Positions 16,076 through 24,952 of a stretch of 64,000 bases of DNA are shown piece by piece. Below the pieces are notes generated by a model, which was given only the letters and a program-made list of their open reading frames with translations, was not told where the DNA came from and did no database searches. The position numbers were made by a program, and so were the translations under genes. How positions within the stretch are numbered: position 1 is the first letter of the stretch; each line of letters begins with the position of its first letter. Source of the DNA: Acetatifactor muris. Its GTDB lineage: Bacteria > Bacillota > Clostridia > Lachnospirales > Lachnospiraceae. The DNA lies in NCBI GenBank assembly GCA_023663635.1, contig JAMPHD010000006.1:1-64000 (forward strand). Direction: 5' to 3'.

Positions 16076-16808
16076 ATTGCGAAGAGGAAAAACGGCGATC
16101 GCCGTCATAACGGTTGCGTTGATGCTTACAGTGGCGCTGGGCGGGATCGGGTGGTATGTGTGGGATACGCATACCGTCCGAACCGTGTTCGTGGAGGGCA
16201 ATGTGCACTATTCCGAGGAGGAGATCAAGGCGTTGGTGATGGACGGGGTCTTCGGCAACAACTCCCTGTATCTCTCCATGAAGTACAAGAATCGCGGAAT
16301 TGAGGACGTGCCTTTTCTGGACGCGATGGACGTGAACATCCTGTCCCCCGACACCATCAGGATCACGGTGTACGAGAAAGCGTTGGCGGGCTATGTGAAA
16401 TGCATGGGGACTTATGTGTACTTTGACAAGGACGGATACGCGGTGGAGAGTTCCACCATCCGCACGGCCGGAGTGCCTCAGGTGACGGGACTTGACTTTG
16501 ACCATATGGTCCTGGGACAACCCCTCCCCGTGGAGGAGGAGTACCGGGAGGTCTTCGGCACCATTTTGGACATCACCAAACTGTTGAACAAATATGAACT
16601 TACGGCGGACAGGATCTTCTTTCACTCCGACTCCGAGATCACGGTTTATTTCGGCGAGGTGAAAGTGGCTCTGGGAGATGAGACCGACAGACTCGAGGAC
16701 AAGATCGTGCGTCTGTCAAGGATGCTGCCGGGTCTGAGCGGCCGAAAGGGCACCCTGCAGATGGAGACATATAATGAGAAAGGGGATTACACTTTTAAGC
16801 CCGAGTGA
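16062..16808 (+). CDS. ftsQ: FtsQ/DivIB-like division protein (POTRA domain)
   Basis: 248 aa bitopic protein: short basic cytoplasmic tail, one membrane helix (AIAVITVALMLTVALGGIGW), then a POTRA domain (VRTVFVEGNVHYSEEEIKAL) and a DivIB/FtsQ region (DVNILSPDTIRITVYEKALAGYV). It recruits and stabilises FtsL/DivIC at the septum. The start is TTG at 16062 inside the murA end (GGGAG about 7 bp upstream); a GTG at 16068 is the alternative. Last gene before the separate ftsZ promoter. Confidence 0.88.
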   Translation: MSVYRLRRGKTAIAVITVALMLTVALGGIGWYVWDTHTVRTVFVEGNVHYSEEEIKALVMDGVFGNNSLYLSMKYKNRGIEDVPFLDAMDVNILSPDTIRITVYEKALAGYVKCMGTYVYFDKDGYAVESSTIRTAGVPQVTGLDFDHMVLGQPLPVEEEYREVFGTILDITKLLNKYELTADRIFFHSDSEITVYFGEVKVALGDETDRLEDKIVRLSRMLPGLSGRKGTLQMETYNEKGDYTFKPE

Positions 16809-16870
16809 GACATCCGCTCTCCCGGAAAGGCATCAAATTTGCATAAGATGAAATTTTCTCAAAAAATAGG

Positions 16871-16899
16871 TTGATTAATTTCCAAAATAATTATATGAT
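16871..16899 (+). promoter_or_regulatory. Promoter of ftsZ
   Basis: TTGATT (16871-16876), 17-bp spacer, TATGAT (16894-16899) in an A/T-rich gap after ftsQ. Confidence 0.6.
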
Positions 16900-16962
16900 A
16901 GTCTATATGGAGTCTTTAGAATGACGTGATATATGGATCCCTATGAAAAGGAGGACCTACCA

Positions 16963-18147
16963 TTGCTGGAGATTAAGACGAACGACGCGGAATCCGCGGC
17001 CAAGATCATCGTGGTCGGTGTGGGCGGCGCGGGTAATAACGCTGTAAATAGAATGATAGAGGAACAGATAGACGGTGTGGATTTTATCGGCGTGAACACT
17101 GATAAACAGGCTTTGCAGCTCTGCAAGGCGCCCAGACTCTTACAGATCGGAGAGAAACTCACCAAGGGATTGGGAGCGGGCGCAAAGCCCGAGATCGGCG
17201 AGAAAGCCGCAGAGGAGAGTGTGGAGGAGATCGAGAATGCGTTAAAGGGAGCGGATATGGTGTTTGTCACCTGCGGAATGGGTGGTGGCACGGGTACGGG
17301 CGCGGCTCCCGTGGTGGCGAAGATAGCGAAAGATATGGGAATCCTCACGGTGGGAGTCGTGACCAAACCCTTCCGTTTTGAGGCGCAGGCGCGCATGAAC
17401 AATGCATTAGGCGGCATTGAGCGCATCAAGGAGAATGTGGACACGCTGATCGTGATCCCCAACGATAAGCTTTTGGAGATAGTGGACAGGCGTACCACCA
17501 TGCCCGAGGCGCTCAAGAAAGCGGATGAAGTTTTGCAGCAGTCCGTGCAGGGCATCACGGATCTGATCAATGTGCCCTCGGTGATCAATCTGGATTTCGC
17601 GGATGTGCAGACCGTCATGAAGGATAAAGGGATCGCGCACATCGGCATCGGAGAGGGCAAGGGTGACGACAAGGCGCTTGAGGCCGTGAAGATGGCAGTG
17701 GAAAGTCCCCTTCTGGAGACGACCATCTCCGGGGCAAGCCATGTGATCCTCAATGTCTCCGGCGACATCACTCTGGCGGACGCGGCGGACGCGGCGGATT
17801 ATGTCCGCAATCTGACGGGAGAGAATGTCAACGTGATCTTTGGCGCCATGTACGACGCCGGCAAGACAGATGCCTGTACCATCACGGTGATCGCCACGGG
17901 CCTCGAGGAGGTTCAGGACAATACCGTTACGGGCAGAAAGGGCGCGGGAGCCGCGTACAGACAGCCCACGCCGCATATCACCCCCAATTCCTTAAAGGGC
18001 TTTAATCTGCAGCCCGGGGGCACTCAGACCACCGTCCCCAAGCCCGGCAACATACAGCCTCTTCCCGGACTTCAGAAACCGACTGATATCCGCAGCTCCG
18101 TGAAGGATCAGACGTTAAAGATTCCCGATTTTCTCCAGAAGAAGTGA
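16963..18147 (+). CDS. ftsZ: Cell-division tubulin FtsZ
   Basis: 394 aa GTPase forming the Z ring. [13 protein letters not shown] near the N-terminus, tubulin signature GGGTGTG at residues 107-113, [11 protein letters not shown] (T7-loop region), a variable linker and a C-terminal peptide (KIPDFLQKK) that binds FtsA/SepF-type partners. The start is taken as TTG at 16963: AAAAGGAGG at 16946-16954 is 8 bp away and the protein then begins M-LEIKTN. The upstream ATG at 16933 has no ribosome-binding site and would place this strong one inside the coding region. Transcribed from its own promoter, terminated at 18200-18228. Confidence 0.96.
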   Translation: MLEIKTNDAESAAKIIVVGVGGAGNNAVNRMIEEQIDGVDFIGVNTDKQALQLCKAPRLLQIGEKLTKGLGAGAKPEIGEKAAEESVEEIENALKGADMVFVTCGMGGGTGTGAAPVVAKIAKDMGILTVGVVTKPFRFEAQARMNNALGGIERIKENVDTLIVIPNDKLLEIVDRRTTMPEALKKADEVLQQSVQGITDLINVPSVINLDFADVQTVMKDKGIAHIGIGEGKGDDKALEAVKMAVESPLLETTISGASHVILNVSGDITLADAADAADYVRNLTGENVNVIFGAMYDAGKTDACTITVIATGLEEVQDNTVTGRKGAGAAYRQPTPHITPNSLKGFNLQPGGTQTTVPKPGNIQPLPGLQKPTDIRSSVKDQTLKIPDFLQKK

Positions 18148-18199
18148 TCGGAAAACGGCAGGGCGACATAAACTGAACACATGAAATATGGTACATAAG

Positions 18200-18228
18200 G
18201 CACATATCCTCGGATGTGTGCTTTTTTT
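18200..18228 (+). terminator. Terminator of ftsZ
   Basis: GCACATATCC / GGATGTGTGC stem (one G-U pair), two-base loop region, then seven T. Confidence 0.8.
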
Positions 18229-18258
18229 GTCGGCATTGTTTTGTCTGTCACGTCTTCC

Positions 18259-18324
18259 TGTCGAATAAAAAAAGTTTTCCGAGTACGGTTTTTGACAAAT
18301 TCCACAGATCATGCCCCTTATAAT
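18259..18324 (+). promoter_or_regulatory. spoIIG-type promoter with Spo0A box
   Basis: TTGACA (18292-18297) and TATAAT (18319-18324) are both consensus but separated by 21 bp instead of 17, as in the Bacillus spoIIG promoter, where Spo0A compensates for the long spacer. A perfect 0A box TGTCGAA lies at 18259-18265, about 27 bp upstream of the -35, and a partial one (TTTGACAA) overlaps the -35 itself. Confidence 0.75.
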
Positions 18325-18345
18325 GATTGTGAAAAGAGGCATGAT

Positions 18346-19149
18346 ATGGTTTATGAACTTTATGTAGACAGTCTGTTTGTGGTGAACACCGTGATGAACC
18401 TGTATCTGTTGATGTTGGTGAACCGCGGCGCCCTGCGTACTGCCACGCGCAAGGGTATGGTTCTGGGAGCCTGTGCGGGAGGGCTCATCTATTTTATCCC
18501 CTTTCTGATCGATCTGCCGGCATGGTTTAAGTGGCCGGCGACTCTGTTGGCGGGAATGGTGTTGATGCCCGTCATCGCCTTTCGGCCGGGGAACCTCCGC
18601 ACGCTTCTTCGTTTGATCGGACGGCTGTTTTTATACTCTTTTCTCATGGGAGGTCTGCTTCTGTTTGCGGGCAGGAGCTTTCCCTTTCTGCGGCAATTCG
18701 CGGGGGAGGTCTTCGGAGTTTTGGGGATTGGCGCTCTGGGATATCTGCTGATGAGCCGACTGCAGGAGAGAGAGCAGGCGAGACGCCGCAATCCTGTCTG
18801 CAGGGCGGTTCTGGTCAATGGGACCGCGAGTGTGACCGTGTCCGCGCTGATGGATTCCGGAAACAGTCTGCGGGAGCCTGTCAGCGGCAAACCCGTGTCC
18901 GTCATCAGCGCCAAACTGTATCGGGCGCTGTGGGGGGAGGAGAGGATCCCCTTTCGGGCCATACCCTATCACAGCATCGGCAGATCCCACGGCATCATGC
19001 GGGGTTATCTTCTGCCGCAGCTTAAGTTGGAGGAGGGCGGGATCGACAGATGTCTGTGCGATGTGTATGTGGCCGTCTCCGAGGAGGAGACCGGGGCGGA
19101 CCTGATCCTGAATCCGGCAGTGTTGGAAGAGACTTCACAAAGGTTATGA
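18346..19149 (+). CDS. spoIIGA: Sigma-E processing peptidase SpoIIGA
   Basis: 267 aa. Five N-terminal membrane helices (about residues 5-150) followed by an aspartic-protease-like domain with the catalytic D170-S-G-N. In sporulation it cleaves pro-sigma-E in the mother cell after a signal from the forespore (SpoIIR). The ATG at 18346 gives the family start MVYELYVDSLFVVN; AGAGG precedes it. The long upstream open frame reaching 18214 is not coding, since it crosses the promoter. It is followed after 18 bp by sigE, the conserved spoIIG operon. Confidence 0.93.
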   Translation: MVYELYVDSLFVVNTVMNLYLLMLVNRGALRTATRKGMVLGACAGGLIYFIPFLIDLPAWFKWPATLLAGMVLMPVIAFRPGNLRTLLRLIGRLFLYSFLMGGLLLFAGRSFPFLRQFAGEVFGVLGIGALGYLLMSRLQEREQARRRNPVCRAVLVNGTASVTVSALMDSGNSLREPVSGKPVSVISAKLYRALWGEERIPFRAIPYHSIGRSHGIMRGYLLPQLKLEEGGIDRCLCDVYVAVSEEETGADLILNPAVLEETSQRL

Positions 19150-19167
19150 AAAAACAGGAAATGGGGA

Positions 19168-19905
19168 ATGAAAATGATTCTGAAAGTGGCAATGCCGGGC
19201 AGACGGCAATTTAAAATGATCTGCAGGGAGAAATTTTTCCTGCACAGGCAGGGAGAAATACATTATATCGGCGGGGCGGAGGTGCTGCCTGCGCCCTTGG
19301 ACGCGGTGCGTGAGAACGAGGTCATAGGCGATCTGGGGACGGAGTATGAGGACCGGGCCAAGGCCATTCTGATCGAGCATAATCTGAGATTAGTGGTCTA
19401 TATCGCCAAGAAATTCGACAATACCAATGTGGGGGTGGAGGATCTGATCTCCATAGGGACCATCGGACTCATCAAATCCATCAATACATTCAAGCCGGAT
19501 AAAAATATCAAGCTGGCCACCTATGCGTCCCGCTGCATTGAGAATGAGATCCTGATGTATCTGCGGCGCAACAATAAGACCCGCATGGAGGTGTCCATTG
19601 ACGAACCGCTGAACGTGGACTGGGACGGCAATGAGCTGTTGCTGTCCGATATCCTGGGGACGGATGAGGACGTGATCTACAAGGGGATCGAGAATGAGGT
19701 GGAAAAGGGGCTGCTGATGCAGGCGGTGGAGAAACTCTCCGACCGGGAGAGGACCATCATCAATCTGCGTTTCGGCCTGGGCAGAGCGGACGGGGAGGAG
19801 ATGACCCAGAAGGAAGTGGCCACGCGACTGGGCATTTCCCAATCCTACATATCCAGATTGGAGAAGAAGATCATGCGCCGCTTAAAGCGCGAGATGAGCA
19901 GTTGA
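19168..19905 (+). CDS. sigE: Sporulation sigma factor SigE (pro-form)
   Basis: 245 aa. Early mother-cell sigma factor. It begins with a short hydrophobic/basic pro-sequence (about residues 1-25) removed by SpoIIGA, then region 2 ([32 protein letters not shown]), and region 4 with the helix-turn-helix [30 protein letters not shown] precedes the start; an in-frame ATG at 19174 is an alternative. Its regulon normally includes spoVD and recombination genes of intervening elements, which is relevant to the element at 7019. Confidence 0.96.
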   Translation: MKMILKVAMPGRRQFKMICREKFFLHRQGEIHYIGGAEVLPAPLDAVRENEVIGDLGTEYEDRAKAILIEHNLRLVVYIAKKFDNTNVGVEDLISIGTIGLIKSINTFKPDKNIKLATYASRCIENEILMYLRRNNKTRMEVSIDEPLNVDWDGNELLLSDILGTDEDVIYKGIENEVEKGLLMQAVEKLSDRERTIINLRFGLGRADGEEMTQKEVATRLGISQSYISRLEKKIMRRLKREMSS

Positions 19906-19995
19906 CGGGAACAAAATCTTGCCGAAACGGCGGAAAGGATGTATACTGGGGAGCAGAGGATAAAGTTTTGGGACCTTTGCGGAGGATGAGAGTAT

Positions 19996-20325
19996 ATGAT
20001 ACGCAGAGAGGACATTCTGTCCATGGAATATCTGAAAATGACGGAGTTTACCGGAAGTTATCGGGGGATGCGGTACAGACTGGAAGGCGTGAGCGGCGGG
20101 GACGGAAAGCAGCTCAAGGCCACCGTCTGGCCGGAACCCTTTAACTTTTTCTCCACGCCGGAGGAGCAGAAGACCTGCGCGACATTCACTTTCGATGAGG
20201 ACGGCGTGACGGACGCGGTGGCCTGGATGAATGACCGGTATTTTGAGGAGCGGGAGCGCTTTGAACGGTCGCCGCGCAACTGGGACGCGGACGCCGTGGC
20301 ATACAGAGGAGGATATTTGGGATGA
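19996..20325 (+). CDS. Uncharacterised 109-aa protein between sigE and sigG
   Basis: Soluble, acidic, no signal peptide. It has many aromatic residues and ends with a repeated aromatic/acidic segment (WMNDRYFEERERFERSPRNW). I do not recognise a family. GGAGG lies 11 bp upstream and the reading frame is clean. It overlaps the next gene by ATGA, so the two are translationally coupled. Placed 90 bp after sigE, it may ride on the spoIIG transcript, but nothing in the sequence proves a sporulation role. Confidence 0.7.
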   Translation: MIRREDILSMEYLKMTEFTGSYRGMRYRLEGVSGGDGKQLKATVWPEPFNFFSTPEEQKTCATFTFDEDGVTDAVAWMNDRYFEERERFERSPRNWDADAVAYRGGYLG

Positions 20326-21053
20326 GCCTGCTACAAGGATTGCTGATAAAGGGTGCGGTGGATATGGCGCAGGAGCATCCTGAAGAATTTAAGAAGAGGG
20401 TCATACCGGCGGTGCTGATCCCCCTCTTGGGGTTGATATTGGCGCTGTTGGGGATGTTATACAGTCTGACACCCTCGACTTTGGAAGGTTTTCTGGAGGG
20501 AGCGGATTCGCCCTATGCGGTGATAGCGGCCTATGTCAAGTGGTACGATCTGATGGGAGTGATCTGTATAGCCGGCATGGCGCTCATGGTGGTCTGCGGC
20601 GTGGCCGCGGTGATCATCGGGAGAAAGTCCGCGGTTGCGGTGGTGTGTGCCGTGTGTCTCGCCGCTATCGGGATACCGCTGTGCGGCCTGATGTATTTCA
20701 GCGAGGAGGTTCCGGCGCTTCGCAGGGAGGCGTTGGAGGACATGGCGCAGATCGAGTCCGGACGCATGGAGACGGCGGAGATCAGTTTTCGTAAGAACGA
20801 GGGCCCGTCAGGACTGCCGGGTCCCTATACGGAGGGGCAGCCGGCCATGTTTGCGGAATACCGCGGGATAGGGGATACCACCGGGGGATGGAGAAGTTTT
20901 TACATCTGGGAGGATCTGGATTTTGATCCCGATCGGGACCGCATGTACAATGAAAATCAGAGCGTGGATTGGAATGATGAGCATGCCTGTCTGTATGAGG
21001 TCACTTACACTTCCAATTTTCATGTGGTGACGGATATAGAAGTCTTGAACTGA
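20322..21053 (+). CDS. Uncharacterised membrane protein between sigE and sigG
   Basis: 243 aa. Three predicted membrane helices (about residues 27-48, 68-105 and 107-128), then a soluble C-terminal domain of about 100 residues with FDPDRDRMYNENQSVDWNDE. It contains a possible strand-rich fold but no motif I can name. Coupled by ATGA to the 109-aa gene before it, suggesting that the two act together at the membrane. It ends 65 bp before the convergent sigG stop. Confidence 0.72.
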   Translation: MSLLQGLLIKGAVDMAQEHPEEFKKRVIPAVLIPLLGLILALLGMLYSLTPSTLEGFLEGADSPYAVIAAYVKWYDLMGVICIAGMALMVVCGVAAVIIGRKSAVAVVCAVCLAAIGIPLCGLMYFSEEVPALRREALEDMAQIESGRMETAEISFRKNEGPSGLPGPYTEGQPAMFAEYRGIGDTTGGWRSFYIWEDLDFDPDRDRMYNENQSVDWNDEHACLYEVTYTSNFHVVTDIEVLN

Positions 21054-21117
21054 GATATCGGGTCATGCGCCGAATATACATTGCCGGGCGGACGGAATTG
21101 TGGTCTCTGCGTACACT

Positions 21118-21900
21118 CTATGCCGTCAGATAGGCCCGCATGACGCGCAGGGCGTTTTTCTCCAGACGGGAGACCTGAGCCTGGGAGATGCCGATGAGGT
21201 CAGCCACCTCCATCTGGGTCTTCCCCTCAAAAAAGCGCAGGGTGATGATCTCGTGCTCGCGCTCACTCAAATGTTTCATGGCATCGCTCAGGGAGAGATG
21301 CTCCAACCAGGTCTCCTCCTTGTTCTTCTTGTCGGAGATCTGGTCCATCACATAGAGAGTGTCGCCGCCGTCGGTAAAGACCGGCTCATAGAGGCTCATG
21401 GGATTTTGGATGGCATCCATGGCGTAGACGATGTCTTCCTTGGAGATTCCCACCTCCGTGGCAATCTCCTCCAAGGTCGGCTCCTTCAGATTCTTGCGGG
21501 TCAGGGTCTCTCTGGCGTAGATGGCCTTGTAGGCGGTGTCCTTTAGGGAGCGCGACACCCGGATGGAGCTGGAATTGTCCCGCAGGAACCGGCGGATCTC
21601 GCCCACGATCATTGGCACCGCGTAGGTGGAAAACTTCACATTCAGGCTGGTGTCAAAATTGTCTATGGCCTTGATCAGGCCGATACATCCTATCTGAAAC
21701 AGATCGTCCACATTCTCATTACTGGAGGAAAAGCGCTTGATGACGCTTAAGACCAGACGGAGATTGCCCTCTATATAGGCCTCTCTGGCCTCGGAGTCCC
21801 CGTTTTGGATCCGCTCAAACAGAGCGTCCTTCTCGCTGTTTTTGAGAAGCGGCAGCTTGGATGTGTTCACGCCGCAGATTTCAACTCTCCCCTGTGCCAT
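21118..21900 (-). CDS. sigG: Forespore sigma factor SigG
   Basis: 260 aa. Late forespore sigma factor. Starts MAQGRVEICGVNTSKLPLL, the diagnostic sigma-G N-terminus. Region 2 (GNLRLVLSVIKRF, QIGCIGLIKAIDNFD), region 3 (EPTLEEIATEVGISKEDI) and region 4 (TQMEVADLIGISQAQVSRLEK) are complete. The ATG at 21900 is preferred to 21918 because GGGAGG is then 8 bp upstream. Read opposite to sigE, unlike Bacillus where the two are in line. It likely recognises its own promoter at 21946-21975. Confidence 0.96.
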   Translation of the reverse strand: MAQGRVEICGVNTSKLPLLKNSEKDALFERIQNGDSEAREAYIEGNLRLVLSVIKRFSSSNENVDDLFQIGCIGLIKAIDNFDTSLNVKFSTYAVPMIVGEIRRFLRDNSSSIRVSRSLKDTAYKAIYARETLTRKNLKEPTLEEIATEVGISKEDIVYAMDAIQNPMSLYEPVFTDGGDTLYVMDQISDKKNKEETWLEHLSLSDAMKHLSEREHEIITLRFFEGKTQMEVADLIGISQAQVSRLEKNALRVMRAYLTA

Positions 21901-21945
21901 TTTCATTTCCTCCCGCATATCAGCTCTTGCCGATTTGGTATTAAC

Positions 21946-21975
21946 AAGTATGTACCGGGAGTCGGCACAATATTC
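21946..21975 (-). promoter_or_regulatory. Sigma-G/F-like promoter of sigG
   Basis: On the reverse strand GAATA, 18 bp, CATACTT. This fits the sigma-F/G style (G-ATA at -35, CATNNTA-like -10) and the known autoregulation of sigG. Confidence 0.45.
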
Positions 21976-22085
21976 TTGGTAAAATCTGAAAATCCTTTCC
22001 GGCGATCCGTCCCGGACAAAATCATTTTTTGGGCTGCCGCATATAATAAAATGATAACCGATATCATGAGGGATGAGAGAAGAAT

Positions 22086-22340
22086 ATGCTTTTTTCTGAG
22101 CTGCGGAACAAAGATGTCATCAATGTGAAAGACTGCAGGAAACTGGGGCGGGTATGCGATCTGGAGTTTGACGAGTGCAAGGGCTGCATCTGTAAGATCA
22201 TGGTACCCGGATGCAACAAAGTGCTCAGTTTCCTGCGCTGCGAGCCGGATATCGAGATTCCGTACAGGAACATCTGTCAGATCGGTCCGGAAGTAATTTT
22301 GGTTGACATCAAAGACTGCAATCGGTATAATGATAAATAA
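22086..22340 (+). CDS. YlmC/YmxH-family sporulation protein (PRC-barrel)
   Basis: 84 aa, small PRC-barrel fold protein (LFSELRNKDVINVKDCRKLG, VCDLEFDECKG). The family is widespread next to sigG in Bacilli and Clostridia and is linked to sporulation, with no known biochemical role. Four cysteines (CRKLG, CKGCIC) are spread through the barrel, more than in Bacillus. Followed after 28 bp by nrdR, a common arrangement in Lachnospiraceae. Confidence 0.85.
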   Translation: MLFSELRNKDVINVKDCRKLGRVCDLEFDECKGCICKIMVPGCNKVLSFLRCEPDIEIPYRNICQIGPEVILVDIKDCNRYNDK

Positions 22341-22368
22341 CACATGCTTTTAAATTGGAGGTAAACAG

Positions 22369-22818
22369 ATGAAGTGTCCTTTTTGCAGTCACGAAAATAC
22401 CAGAGTCATTGATTCCAGACCTGCGGAGGATAATAATTCCATCCGCCGTCGCCGGGTGTGCGACGAGTGCAGTAAGAGATTTACGACCTATGAAAAGATC
22501 GAGACCATTCCTCTGATCATCATCAAGAAGGACAATAATCGGGAGACCTATGACAGATCCAAGATCGAGGCCGGGGTGCTGAGAGCCTGTCACAAGCGGC
22601 CGGTCAGTGTTCAGCAGATCACCGCCCTCGTGGATGAGGTGGAGACGGAAGTCTTCAATATGGAGGAGCATGAGATACCCAGTGAGATCATCGGAGAACT
22701 GGTGATGAACAAGCTGAAATCTCTGGACGCGGTGGCATATGTCCGCTTTGCCTCCGTCTATCGGGAATTCAAGGATGTCAACACTTTCATGGACGAGCTG
22801 AAGAAAGTATTGAATTAG
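22369..22818 (+). CDS. nrdR: Transcriptional repressor NrdR
   Basis: 149 aa, normal length. N-terminal zinc ribbon (MKCPFCSHENTRVIDSR ... CDECSKRF) and an ATP-cone domain (IIKKDNNRETYDRSKIEAGV). It represses ribonucleotide reductase genes by binding NrdR boxes, sensing ATP/dATP through the cone. GGAGG lies 7 bp upstream of the ATG. No nrd genes are in this window. Confidence 0.97.
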   Translation: MKCPFCSHENTRVIDSRPAEDNNSIRRRRVCDECSKRFTTYEKIETIPLIIIKKDNNRETYDRSKIEAGVLRACHKRPVSVQQITALVDEVETEVFNMEEHEIPSEIIGELVMNKLKSLDAVAYVRFASVYREFKDVNTFMDELKKVLN

Positions 22819-22898
22819 GAAAAGGCCGGGCAGGAAACCGGATCAAAAGGTCCGGACCGGATCGGCGGTAAACGGTTTCCTTGGGAGGAGATGGGACA

Positions 22899-23456
22899 AT
22901 GGGTATGGGTATAAACGGAGTGTCTGTTTTTAACAATCTGTATGGCGCGCAAATTTTGAGAAAAGATATGGGTTCTCTCAATATGGATGTCACGGATGCC
23001 GCGGATGCCGCGCCGGGCGCTGAGGAGAAGATCGGGCGCGCGGATGAGTTTTTGGCGAGGCATGATGCCCTGTATGCCGAGCAGACGGCAGCGGTGATGA
23101 ATACGATCGGCGATGGTATGCAGGTGGCGCAGGAAATCTACAGACGCATGGCAAGCGGAGCCAAAGTGTCCCAGGCGGACGAGCAGAGTCTGATGCAGTA
23201 TGATCCCAAGATGTATATGGCCGCGAAGAATGCGCAGATGATGGCCCAAAGGCATAAGGACATGTCCCAAGAGTCCCTGGCAGAGAAGTTTGAGGAAAGA
23301 CATGCAGATGACCGGAAGGATTGGACGTCGGAAATCACTTCGATCCCCGGACAAGCGCGGCATCCGTATGTCTGCGCAGGAACCGGCGCAGACACAGCAG
23401 ATACAGCAGACTCAGCACGATCTGTCCTGTCAGGATGCCCCACAGATAACCCGTGA
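22899..23456 (+). CDS. Uncharacterised protein overlapping the spoVB end antisense
   Basis: 185 aa, soluble. The first 145 residues are helical and Met/Ala/Gln-rich (YAEQTAAVMNTIGDGMQVAQ, MQYDPKMYMAAKNAQMMAQR); the tail is Ala/Asp/Thr-rich (TGADTADTADSARS). It looks like a small secretion/flagellar-type helical protein but I cannot name a family. TTGGGAGGAG lies 8 bp before the ATG at 22899. The last 122 bp run antisense into spoVB, and the low-complexity tail lies exactly there, which suggests that an earlier stop was lost. Confidence 0.6.
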   Translation: MGMGINGVSVFNNLYGAQILRKDMGSLNMDVTDAADAAPGAEEKIGRADEFLARHDALYAEQTAAVMNTIGDGMQVAQEIYRRMASGAKVSQADEQSLMQYDPKMYMAAKNAQMMAQRHKDMSQESLAEKFEERHADDRKDWTSEITSIPGQARHPYVCAGTGADTADTADSARSVLSGCPTDNP

Positions 23457-24753
23457 TGCCGAAACGTGGTATGGCTCCAAAGACGAAGGCCAGGCGTAGC
23501 AGGAGAGAGATCACGTTCATGACAAAGATGGTGCCGACTTTGCCCAGACCCTGCAGTATACTGGACAGGGTGGCATCCAGATAGAGGAAGGGGCACAGGA
23601 AACTGAGTGTGGTGATGAAATGTCCGGCCAGAGCGCTGTCAAACAATGTGCTGCCTATGTAGTCGCCCAACAGGAAGAAGGAGGACATGCAGAAAAGGCC
23701 CAACACGGCACAGAATTTTATCGTTCGTAAAATTGCGGATTTCACAGCCCGCATATCTCCCATGGCATAATTTTCCGAGATCAGGGGCAGCAGCAGCACG
23801 GACACGGAGTTGGTCAGGGCGTTGGGAAAGAAGATCAGAGGCATCGCCATGCCGGTGAGAACGCCATAGACGCTGAGGGCGGTGGCGTTGTCATAGCCGT
23901 ACAGCCGCAGCCTCGCCGGAATGGACACGGATTCCACACTTTGTAAAACATTCAGCACGATGCGGTTCAAAGTGAGGGGGAGCGCCATTCCCAACACGCT
24001 GCGGAACATGACAAGATTGCCCGAGTTGCCGAGACGGCCGGGGGAGAGCATATGCCGCTCTCTCGCGGGGGTGTCATACAATACGCGGAATATAGCCACC
24101 AGAGCCACTGACATGGACACAAATTCTCCCACGGCGAGACCGAATACCGCCACATTGATGGAAGGCGTCCGGCCGGCGGCGATGGCGGAGGCGGATACCA
24201 GACCGACGCAGCCCACGCGGGCCAACTGTTCCAAGAGTTGAGCCAACGCCGGCGGCCCGGTTTTTTTTACGCCATAGAAATAGCCGTTGATACAGGCATG
24301 GATGCTGCTGAAAGGAATGGAGAAGGCCAGGATGCGCAGCATGGACTCGGTGCGGGGTTCCAGGAGCAGTCTGACCGCGATAAACTCCGCCTGTGTGCAG
24401 ATGAGAGCGCAGCACAGCAATGACAGCGGCACGGAGATCATAAGCCCCACGGTCAAAGGCTGAAAGCGCTTGTTTCGTCTGCCGGCATACTCCGCCACAA
24501 ATTTGGAGATCGCGGTCTGATAAGCCGCGGCGCACAGGGAGAAAGACAGGGCAACAACAGGGCTGAGCAGCTGATAGATCCCCATGCCCTCCTCGCCGAA
24601 GAGTCGGGAGAGGTAGATCCGATAGAAGAAACCGATGGTGCGGGTGATGAGCCCCGTGGCGGTGAGGATAAAAGTGCCCACGATCAGAGGTCTGCCCCTG
24701 AATGATATTTTACGAAAAGTAGAATCTGCGGAATGAGTGCGGGATCTTTTCAT
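23335..24753 (-). CDS. spoVB: SpoVB-like polysaccharide flippase (MVF/MATE superfamily)
   Basis: 472 aa with about 14 membrane helices. Begins with basic residues and then GTFILTATGLITRTIGFFYR, the usual SpoVB/PST start, followed by LFGEEGMGIYQLLSPV. In Bacillus SpoVB is needed for spore cortex formation and is a candidate lipid-linked precursor flippase. Together with spoVD and the SEDS gene it makes a cortex set. Lies alone on the reverse strand, convergent with the 185-aa gene. MurJ- or capsule-type export is the alternative. Confidence 0.85.
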   Translation of the reverse strand: MKRSRTHSADSTFRKISFRGRPLIVGTFILTATGLITRTIGFFYRIYLSRLFGEEGMGIYQLLSPVVALSFSLCAAAYQTAISKFVAEYAGRRNKRFQPLTVGLMISVPLSLLCCALICTQAEFIAVRLLLEPRTESMLRILAFSIPFSSIHACINGYFYGVKKTGPPALAQLLEQLARVGCVGLVSASAIAAGRTPSINVAVFGLAVGEFVSMSVALVAIFRVLYDTPARERHMLSPGRLGNSGNLVMFRSVLGMALPLTLNRIVLNVLQSVESVSIPARLRLYGYDNATALSVYGVLTGMAMPLIFFPNALTNSVSVLLLPLISENYAMGDMRAVKSAILRTIKFCAVLGLFCMSSFFLLGDYIGSTLFDSALAGHFITTLSFLCPFLYLDATLSSILQGLGKVGTIFVMNVISLLLRLAFVFGAIPRFGITGYLWGILTGQIVLSLLYLLCLRRFLRRHTDAALVRGSK

Positions 24754-24876
24754 GTGACACCTGACCTTGTGGCATAGCTCATATCTATTATATTTCGCGG
24801 CTGCGGACGAAAGACCGGCAGTTCGCGGGATTTCAGGGAGGCGTATGGATTTTGGAGGACCGAGGCTTTCTTAACC

Positions 24877-24906
24877 TTGCGCCGCATAGCTGCCATATGC
24901 TAAAAT
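24877..24906 (+). promoter_or_regulatory. Possible promoter of mnmA
   Basis: TTGCGC (24877-24882), 18 bp, TAAAAT (24901-24906), 47 bp before the mnmA start. Confidence 0.35.
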
Positions 24907-24952
24907 GATCAAAAAGAATGAATGATTTTGGCAATGACATAGGGAGTGTGAC

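Noticed and set aside
18214..18345. N-terminal extension of SpoIIGA
   Set aside because: It crosses the terminator, 0A box and promoter; the family start is at 18346.
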